In this document: piece after piece, positions 1-4,098 of the stretch | Numbering within the stretch: position 1 is the stretch's first letter | Layout: every line of letters starts with the position of its first letter | From: Holosporaceae bacterium | GTDB lineage: Bacteria; Pseudomonadota; Alphaproteobacteria; UBA3830 | Length of the DNA stretch: 6,543 nucleotides | NCBI GenBank assembly: GCA_031265715.1 | Contig: JAISCG010000161.1 | Coordinates: forward strand, 1-6,543 | Direction of reading: 5' to 3' | Notes under the pieces: model-generated | What the model saw: only the letters and a program-made list of their open reading frames with translations | Databases searched by the model: none | What the model was told of the DNA's origin: nothing | Position numbers and translations under genes: made by a program

Positions 1-335
1 TTTCCGGGATTTGTTTCGAACAAAACCACGGTTTTTCAAAATCTCTGGGAATCCGCATAGAAAATTTCGCCTACTGCACCGACGTCGAGTCGCTGAGCGA
101 CGAAAACTTCGCGGAACTGAGGGGAATCGATACCTGGATAGTCGATTGTTTGTCCTTCAAAAATCCCAAGCCCACGCATGCGCACCTGGATCGGGTTTTG
201 GAATGGGTGGAAAAAATCAATCCGCGGCAGACGTTTCTCACGCACATGGGAACAACCATGGATTACGACACACTGCTGCGCATTTTACCCGAAAAAATAA
301 AACCGACCTACGACAACATGGTGATTGTTCTGTAG
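1..335 (+). CDS. MBL-fold metallo-hydrolase, C-terminal part (5' end outside window)
   Basis: The reading frame starting at base 3 is open from the window edge to the TAG at 333-335 and gives 110 residues. They match the C-terminal half of a metallo-beta-lactamase-fold hydrolase of the PhnP / phosphoribosyl 1,2-cyclic phosphodiesterase-like group. Visible motifs, numbered within the fragment, are QNHG (7-10), YCTDV with the metal-bridging Asp (24-28), IVD (46-48), PTHAH (57-61), LTHM with a metal-binding His (79-82), DYDTL (87-91) and a closing PTYDNMVI (101-108). In many alphaproteobacteria this gene follows metG and tatD; that neighbourhood is off the window. The enzyme should be cytoplasmic and bind two metal ions; its exact substrate cannot be read here. 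An ATG at 150 is internal, because clear family sequence lies before it. No convincing intrinsic terminator follows. Family assignment is firm, substrate open. Confidence 0.9.
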   Translation, partial: SGICFEQNHGFSKSLGIRIENFAYCTDVESLSDENFAELRGIDTWIVDCLSFKNPKPTHAHLDRVLEWVEKINPRQTFLTHMGTTMDYDTLLRILPEKIKPTYDNMVIVL

Positions 336-351
336 AAAAGCTTACCTCCGT

Positions 352-383
352 TCGTCATTGCAGGAGCGACTCGGATCCGCACA
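352..383 (+). repeat. Degenerate half copy of the CGTCATTGCGAGCG palindromic repeat
   Basis: Directly after the hydrolase gene, bases 353-370 read CGTCATTGCAGGAGCGAC, followed by TCGGATCCG. This resembles one arm of the palindromic element at 1525-1597 (CGTCATTGCGAGCG, then a spacer and a CAATCCGG-type tail) with small changes. No matching opposite arm follows, so the copy is either a half element or a decayed one. The GGATCC core at 376-381 is itself a palindrome, so part of the likeness could be chance. Confidence 0.4.
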
Positions 384-421
384 GTTTCATTAGACCTCAC
401 AAAATTAGAAAGAGAAGCAAT

Positions 422-440
422 AAAAATATTAAATATTTTT
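422..440. repeat. Perfect AT-only palindrome upstream of the exported-protein gene
   Basis: AAAAATATT (422-430) and AATATTTTT (432-440) form a perfect 9-bp inverted repeat around one central A, inside a very AT-rich stretch (420-510). It lies about 80 bases before the ATG at 523. Such a site could mark a protein-binding or bent-DNA element in front of the promoter, but palindromes of this kind also arise by chance in AT-rich DNA. I could not identify a convincing sigma70 promoter in this gap; the best pair (TTGTTT at 453, TTTATC at 477) is weak. Confidence 0.35.
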
Positions 441-522
441 TATTTTCCTATTTTGTTTTTAATCATTATGAAGTAGTTTATCTAAAGTGTAGTTTATTCA
501 AAAAGTATAAAGGAGAAGAACA

Positions 523-1323
523 ATGAAAAACAACATATTGTTAAAAATGTTTTTGTATTCTGGGGGATTATCCGTGTTGGCAGCTGATTTTATTCCCGAC
601 AACATTGCCCGGGCGATGTATCCGGGGAATACTCCTCCCCAGATGGGGAATCCGGCGGCAAGGCCTGTTGTTAACGACGAAAGACAGTTGGCGGAAATTA
701 GAGATGTAATTGCTCAACTTGATGTGATAGTGAGCAGGGATGCAACCACAGGGGCGTCCCGGAATTTTATTGCTGCGCTGAACGCAAGACTTCCCGAGTG
801 GGAAAGAGTAACGTTTGCCTCTGTTCAGGAAATGGGTTCCCCTGCTTTTTTCAAACTTGGAGTAGGTCATATCGCAAACACGCATAATGGAATATTACAG
901 GATTTGTTTTCTCCCGGAGCAATTGGCGCAATTGAGGGAATGTTAGCAACAGAAGGTTTTTTGAGTGGTGGAGATTATGCTGAAATTTACGCCAAAATAG
1001 TGAAAACATTAAACGAATCTGTTTATCTTTTAAAAAACAGATTAATGTGCGCCGGATGCTGCTTAACAGGGTTGGCTCTTTGCCAGAGCTTGAAGTCGTG
1101 CCTCGAAGCCGTTGCGGTCGGAATAGAATACGGGTGCGGGGATGACCAAGTCGAAATTGAGCAAGCCTCTGATTTTCTCGATGAGGTATGTGGCATGACT
1201 GGAAGAAGACTTAATGTATCTGACGCAGCGCACGCTATTGGCGGATTTTCTTACTTCATAACAGACAGTATTGACACCATGGGAAGCGCATTACAGTCCA
1301 TGAGGGCTTCGAGGCGGCAGTAG
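523..1323 (+). CDS. Exported protein of unknown function with a cysteine cluster
   Basis: I do not recognise this 266-aa protein. The start is well supported: AGGAG at 511-515 lies 7 bases before the ATG. Residues 1-20 look like a Sec signal peptide: basic start (MKNNILLK), hydrophobic stretch (about 9-20) and a V-L-A cleavage site before Ala21-Asp22. The mature part begins Pro/Gly-rich (about 34-48), followed by mostly helical-looking sequence. All seven cysteines lie between residues 176 and 223 (176, 179, 180, 187, 193, 205, 223), starting with the pattern C-x2-CC-x6-C-x5-C in a fairly hydrophobic stretch. In an oxidising compartment they could form disulfides; metal binding is the alternative. 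The C-terminus (SMRASRRQ) is abrupt, and protein-like sequence continues downstream in other frames, so this may be a truncated version of a longer protein. No neighbour suggests a function. A periplasmic or secreted location is inference from the signal peptide. Confidence 0.65.
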   Translation: MKNNILLKMFLYSGGLSVLAADFIPDNIARAMYPGNTPPQMGNPAARPVVNDERQLAEIRDVIAQLDVIVSRDATTGASRNFIAALNARLPEWERVTFASVQEMGSPAFFKLGVGHIANTHNGILQDLFSPGAIGAIEGMLATEGFLSGGDYAEIYAKIVKTLNESVYLLKNRLMCAGCCLTGLALCQSLKSCLEAVAVGIEYGCGDDQVEIEQASDFLDEVCGMTGRRLNVSDAAHAIGGFSYFITDSIDTMGSALQSMRASRRQ

Positions 1324-1504
1324 CGCGCCACCGCGCCGTCGACGCCAAATACAATTATCGGCAGAGGAAAGAACGGAATTAAGTGATAGGGGATGGGCAC
1401 ATTTTCGTGATGCTGTAATATCCTTTGCCGATAGTGATGACGTAAAGGGTTGCAGCAAAAAGCATATTAGTTTGGATTTTCTCGGAGAGATTCAGGCTTT
1501 ATAG
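1302..1504 (+). pseudogene. Possible frameshifted tail of the upstream exported-protein gene
   Basis: Past the TAG at 1321-1323 both other plus frames carry protein-like sequence. Frame 3 (1302-1382) reads EGFEAAVARHRAVDAKYNY and then a basic end before the TAA at 1380. Frame 2 (about 1355-1504) reads LSAEERTELSDRGWAHFRDA, then a further 27 residues ending LDFLGEIQAL before the TAG at 1502. Neither has a start codon with a ribosome binding site. The simplest reading is one ancestral C-terminal extension of about 65 residues, broken by two small indels. An alternative is that the 266-aa protein ends naturally and these open stretches are chance or belong to an unrelated decayed gene. The frames are short, so support is limited. 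Confidence 0.35.
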
Positions 1505-1524
1505 CAGACTCACTTAGCATTTAC

Positions 1525-1597
1525 CGTCGTCATTGCGAGCGACACAGCAATCCGGATTTTAGTCCCGGACTGCTTCGTTCCGCTCGCAATGACGACG
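1525..1597. repeat. Palindromic intergenic repeat with 17-bp perfect arms
   Basis: CGTCGTCATTGCGAGCG (1525-1541) is matched by its exact reverse complement at 1581-1597. A second, inner inverted repeat, AGCAATCCGG (1546-1555) with CCGGACTGCT (1565-1574), has a single mismatch and a 9-base loop. The whole 73-bp unit would fold into one long hairpin as RNA or extruded DNA. From memory, a GTCATTGCGAG...AGCAATCC core is a widespread dispersed repeat in many bacterial genomes, including Rickettsiales, so I read this as a REP/MITE-like unit made of two facing half-elements. A related half copy lies near 353. It sits 20 bases after the decayed reading frame and has no coding capacity of its own. Confidence 0.8.
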
Positions 1598-1671
1598 AGG
1601 GTGTTAGGTTCTGTTAGCGAATTTTAGAGAAATACTGAAATTTTAGCGGTCGGCTGGTGGGCGGTAAGGTG

Positions 1672-1720
1672 TAAAACAAAAAAACCCCTTTCGAGACGAT
1701 TGTTTTATCGGTCCCGAAAG
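1672..1720 (-). terminator. Intrinsic terminator, minus strand
   Basis: On the minus strand CTTTCGGGACCGAT (1720-1707) pairs with ATCGTCTCGAAAG (1700-1688), giving 13 pairs with one G-U and one bulged C around a 6-base loop. GGGG and then seven T, a G and four T follow (1687 down to about 1672). The stem and T-run are as expected for a Rho-independent terminator. No minus-strand gene lies downstream, so it closes whatever RNA is made from 1721 upward, either the regulator transcript or a separate small RNA. Confidence 0.75.
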
Positions 1721-1855
1721 AAGCTTCGCAACACAATAACAAACCCTCAGCGATGCCGAACCCCTTGAAAAACGTCACCCTTTCGGTATTTTTATTGTCA
1801 ATCCGCTTTTCGAAGCCTCACGCACACTGAAGCACACCACAGCTCCGCGAGGCAT
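1672..1855 (-). ncRNA. Candidate structured minus-strand RNA (unnamed)
   Basis: Read on the minus strand, this stretch shows ordered inverted repeats. First is a hairpin of GCCTCGCG (1854-1847) with CGTGAGGC (1822-1815), eight pairs including one G-U. Next is a nested long stem: GAGGCTTCG (1819-1811) with CGAAGCTTC (1728-1720), then ACAATAA-type arms at 1798-1792 and 1739-1733, then CCGAA (1786-1782) with TTCGG (1760-1756). It ends in an intrinsic terminator hairpin and T-run (1720 to about 1672). The first hairpin and the long stem share 1815-1819, so they cannot both form fully. I see no match to tmRNA, RNase P RNA, SRP RNA or tRNA. It could be an independent small RNA, the structured 3' UTR of the regulator gene, or a dispersed repeat. 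No clear promoter was found just upstream; a consensus TTGACA (1801-1796, minus) has no partner -10 box. One minus frame is open over 1614-1817 but lacks a supported start. Confidence 0.4.
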
Positions 1856-1862
1856 TTTTCCT

Positions 1863-1896
1863 AAAAAATCCTCGAAATAACTTAGTTTCGCAGAGG
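1863..1896 (-). terminator. Weaker intrinsic terminator after the regulator gene
   Basis: On the minus strand CCTC-TGC-GAAA (1896-1886) pairs with TTTC-GAGG (1877-1870), an eight-pair stem with a 3-base bulge and an 8-base loop, followed by A and six T (1869-1863). It lies 16 bases past the stop codon of the MarR-type gene, the right place for its terminator. The bulge makes it weaker than the terminator further on (1672-1720), so some read-through is plausible. Confidence 0.5.
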
Positions 1897-1911
1897 TCTA
1901 CTCTGCGTAGA

Positions 1912-2388
1912 CTATCTTATTTTTCTGGAAGCCATACTGAAACGTGCTCGGTGGGTTGATGCGTTTCCCCAGAAAACCTCAAGTTTTCTCAGTTGAGAAA
2001 CCAAATCCTCCAAGCCGGTAATTCCCTCTTTTTCCAGAACTTCGATATGCTTATCCAAGGCGGCATCGATCTTTTTACAAAGGGCCATTCCTTTTGACGA
2101 CAGCTTAATCATATAGGACCTCTTATCATGTTTTGAAGTCAACTGATCTATATAACCGTACTGAACCATTTTCTTAAGGTTGTAGGAGACATTTGACCCG
2201 AGGTAACAACCCCTTGTCGTTAGCTCTCCTATTGAAATTTGCTCTCCGCCGAGGTTGTACAAAACCAATGCCTGAACATTGTTTATATCCTCAACTTTCA
2301 AAGTATCAAGCTCACACTTGATTACTTCCAAAAACAACCTATGCAACCTTTCAATCAGAGATACGGTTTCCAGGTAATATTCCTTCAT
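1912..2388 (-). CDS. MarR-family winged-helix regulator, LdtR-like
   Basis: This 158-aa protein has the winged-helix fold of a MarR-type repressor. A helical N-terminal dimerisation part (about 1-35) comes first. The DNA-binding domain follows: VEDINNVQALVLYNLG (32-47), a first helix around ISIGELTTRG (51-60), the recognition-helix stretch YLGSNVSYNLKKMV (62-75), and a beta wing with basic residues SKHDKRSYMIKLSSKG (85-100). A C-terminal dimer helix closes the protein. The GELxTRGxYLGSNVSYNLKKxV pattern is what I remember from alphaproteobacterial LdtR-type regulators; LdtR of Liberibacter controls an L,D-transpeptidase gene. The target here is not visible. The start is ATG at 2388, because a perfect AGGAGG (2401-2396) lies 7 bases before it; an in-frame ATG at 2424 would put this site inside the gene. 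The gene has its own promoter in the gap behind rsmE. Confidence 0.9.
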   Translation of the reverse strand: MKEYYLETVSLIERLHRLFLEVIKCELDTLKVEDINNVQALVLYNLGGEQISIGELTTRGCYLGSNVSYNLKKMVQYGYIDQLTSKHDKRSYMIKLSSKGMALCKKIDAALDKHIEVLEKEGITGLEDLVSQLRKLEVFWGNASTHRARFSMASRKIR

Positions 2389-2395
2389 GGTCTTT

Positions 2396-2401
2396 CCTCC
2401 T
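2396..2401 (-). promoter_or_regulatory. Ribosome binding site fixing the regulator start
   Basis: On the minus strand AGGAGG sits 7 bases before ATG 2388. It is a full-consensus Shine-Dalgarno site and decides for this start over the in-frame ATG at 2424, which has no such site. Confidence 0.85.
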
Positions 2402-2457
2402 CTACTATATACAACATACACCATACAAGTAAAAATTTAATTAATCGCTCCAAAAAT

Positions 2458-2486
2458 CTTATACCACTGTCGGTTGCATAATACAA
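2458..2486 (-). promoter_or_regulatory. Sigma70-type promoter of the regulator gene
   Basis: On the minus strand the -35 box TTGTAT (2486-2481) and the -10 box TATAAG (2463-2458) are 17 bases apart, and TGG before the -10 forms an extended -10 element. Transcription would start near 2451, leaving a leader of roughly 60 bases. The promoter lies in the 106-base gap after the rsmE stop, so the regulator can be transcribed apart from the argS operon; read-through from rsmE is also possible because I see no terminator between them. Confidence 0.6.
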
Positions 2487-2487
2487 C
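2473..2487. promoter_or_regulatory. Candidate operator overlapping the -35 box
   Basis: GTTGCAT (2473-2479) and ATACAAC (2481-2487) form a 7-bp inverted repeat with one mismatch around a central A. It covers the whole -35 box of the regulator promoter. MarR-family proteins commonly repress their own genes by binding short palindromes over the promoter, so autoregulation is a reasonable inference; binding itself is not shown by the sequence. Confidence 0.4.
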
Positions 2488-2494
2488 ATTAAAA

Positions 2495-3196
2495 TTAAAA
2501 AAAACAACTTTTCCACAGCGAAGCAAATGCGACGGCTGCAGTCTCAGTTTTCAATATATTATTACCAAGCCTGAATTTTGATACATTTTTGTATGTATCG
2601 AACAGGTTGTATTCTTCACCGGAAAATCCTCCTTCCGGCCCGACCAAAAAAACACTTTTATTTGTAATAATATCGAATAAACTTATATTATAATATTTAT
2701 TGTCCCCGACTAAAATTTGATAATCGTGGCTGTATTTTTCTAAAAAATCAGAGATTTTCATGATGTTATTCAATCCGGGAACACTTAAACGCCCGCATTG
2801 CTCACAGGCAAGAATTATTTTTTGTTCGGCTTTTTGCACATTGAATTCCCGATATTGGGTGTATGCGGAAACGATCGGAATTATTTCGCTTATTCCGAGT
2901 TCTGTCGCTTTTTCCAGGAAAAAATCGAATCTTTTCGGATTAATCAACGAACAGGCGATTATCGGCCCTTCTTCCGCTTCATTTTTTCGGAATAGTGACA
3001 TTATTTCAACACATCCCTTTTTCGGATCGAAAATTTCGCAATTCCATTCTCCGCACCGGGAATTAAAAACCCTGACCGGATTTCCCTTCGCCAGGCGCAG
3101 CACGTTAGCGGCGTGATGTGTCTGATCCGGAGACAAAAGCACCTGCCGATTCTCGCCGAGATCGGCATCTTTATAAAATCTGGGAATATGTTTCAT
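2495..3196 (-). CDS. rsmE: 16S rRNA (uracil(1498)-N(3))-methyltransferase RsmE
   Basis: RsmE transfers a methyl group from S-adenosylmethionine to N3 of U1498 in 16S rRNA, in the decoding region of the small ribosomal subunit. The 233-aa length is normal. The N-terminal PUA-like RNA-binding part (about 1-70) carries HHAANVLRL (27-35). The C-terminal SPOUT domain, with its trefoil knot, shows KATELG (96-101), EQCGR (132-136), the cofactor-loop motif GPEGGF (186-191) and the knot motif LGNNILKTETA (210-220). The start codon overlaps the stop of the SPOR gene as ATGA (3196-3193) and has no Shine-Dalgarno site, so translation is probably coupled to the gene before it. It is the last gene of the argS operon. 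Identity is secure. Confidence 0.97.
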   Translation of the reverse strand: MKHIPRFYKDADLGENRQVLLSPDQTHHAANVLRLAKGNPVRVFNSRCGEWNCEIFDPKKGCVEIMSLFRKNEAEEGPIIACSLINPKRFDFFLEKATELGISEIIPIVSAYTQYREFNVQKAEQKIILACEQCGRLSVPGLNNIMKISDFLEKYSHDYQILVGDNKYYNISLFDIITNKSVFLVGPEGGFSGEEYNLFDTYKNVSKFRLGNNILKTETAAVAFASLWKSCFF

Positions 3197-4098
3197 TTTA
3201 AAATATACGCAGAAAACCCGTTTTTCTTCATAGACGCGACGATTCTATCAGCTTCCCCTTTGTTTTTCAATGGCCCTATCTGAATTCTGTATCTTATGCC
3301 TTTTTTTTCGCCCAGATCGACTTTCACTATTCTTTTTCCGAGCCCTTTCAACTGCTTGTTCTTTGCCAAAATACGATTATATTCGGCTTCCGCAGCAGTT
3401 TTGCTTGTGACCGAGGCAATTTGCACCACAAGATTACCCTTGAGAACGGGCGTCGTTCGCTGATCACTTAAATCATCCGACATGAGATCCTTCATGCGTC
3501 CCTTTTGTTTTTTCAGGGAGGTCGAAGATTGGGAAGAAGCTTCTCCTATTCTGTTTATCGGAGGGAGATATTCCTCCTCATTTTCCACCGCGATCAAATC
3601 TCCGGTTTTTATTTTCGGAGCATTTTTCCTGATATACTTTATATTGTATTCCTTTTCAGGAGCCAATTCATCGAAAGCCTGGATAATATTTTTCTTTTCT
3701 TCTTCGGACAAAGATTCTCCGCTATCGATATCCGGGATGGACAGAATCTCTTCCGGCGGTTGCGCTATTTTCTCCTCGATTTTGCGCTTATCCCCGGAGA
3801 TATTATCGTAAATTATTTTGTCCTGATGTTTTACCTGCTCGTTTATCTCGGGTTTTACCTTGATCGGAGTATTGTCTGCGCTGATTACCGGCAATTCCTC
3901 GAAACTTATCGGCTTTGATGAGGAATACATGACGTAGGCAATGACTAAAAACGCAACAATCGAGGCTCCACCTCCGATCAAAAAGAATTTCCTATCGTTT
4001 TGAAAGAAATGGGAACGAAAACCCCGGGGGGGTTCCTCGTTTTTCAACACCTCCGCCACCGCGTAGTCATCTTCGTCATTATCCAGGAAGGGGCACAT
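3193..4098 (-). CDS. Membrane-anchored SPOR-domain protein
   Basis: This is a bitopic inner-membrane protein of 301 aa that should bind denuded peptidoglycan glycan strands at the division site. A short acidic cytoplasmic tail (about 1-36) precedes one membrane span (about 38-58, FFLIGGGASIVAFLVIAYVM). A long charged periplasmic linker (about 60-220) follows, then a C-terminal SPOR domain (about 222-301) containing VVQIASVTSKTAAEAEYNRI, YRIQIGPLKNKGEADRI and a final FSAYILK. The linker keeps VISADNTPIKVKPE (71-84) and QDKIIYD (92-98), which resemble a conserved stretch of the SPOR protein encoded after argS in many alphaproteobacteria. Its ATG overlaps the argS stop by one base (TAATG), with AGGA about 9 bases upstream. 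In the usual order nagZ and scpAB come next; here rsmE does. Family and topology are clear; the exact division role is inferred. Confidence 0.93.
   Translation of the reverse strand: MCPFLDNDEDDYAVAEVLKNEEPPRGFRSHFFQNDRKFFLIGGGASIVAFLVIAYVMYSSSKPISFEELPVISADNTPIKVKPEINEQVKHQDKIIYDNISGDKRKIEEKIAQPPEEILSIPDIDSGESLSEEEKKNIIQAFDELAPEKEYNIKYIRKNAPKIKTGDLIAVENEEEYLPPINRIGEASSQSSTSLKKQKGRMKDLMSDDLSDQRTTPVLKGNLVVQIASVTSKTAAEAEYNRILAKNKQLKGLGKRIVKVDLGEKKGIRYRIQIGPLKNKGEADRIVASMKKNGFSAYILK

Noticed and set aside
11..526. A 171-codon open frame on the plus strand
   Set aside because: It overlaps the hydrolase in another frame, is rich in His/Arg/Lys without domain character, and runs through the AT-rich gap to overlap the next start.
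1796..1801. Consensus -35 box TTGACA on the minus strand
   Set aside because: No -10 box is found 16-18 bases downstream, and it lies inside the structured element.
1614..1817. A minus-strand frame open for 67 codons ending FQYFSKIR
   Set aside because: It lacks an ATG or any start with a ribosome binding site, and the DNA is explained by inverted repeats and a terminator. It could still be a remnant of a repeat-borne gene.
1775..1855. A 26-codon ATG frame on the minus strand (MPRGAVVCFS...)
   Set aside because: No proper ribosome binding site, and it lies within the stems of the candidate RNA; too short to support.
1640..1911. tmRNA, 6S, SRP RNA, RNase P RNA or tRNA in the gap
   Set aside because: None of the hallmark sequences (such as the SRP GGAAG tetraloop region, RNase P core, tRNA T-loop with CCA stem) was found, and the 5' and 3' ends do not pair as in 6S RNA.
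2389..2424. Upstream ATG at 2424 as start of the MarR-type gene (12 more residues)
   Set aside because: The AGGAGG site lies within this extension and is perfectly spaced for the ATG at 2388.
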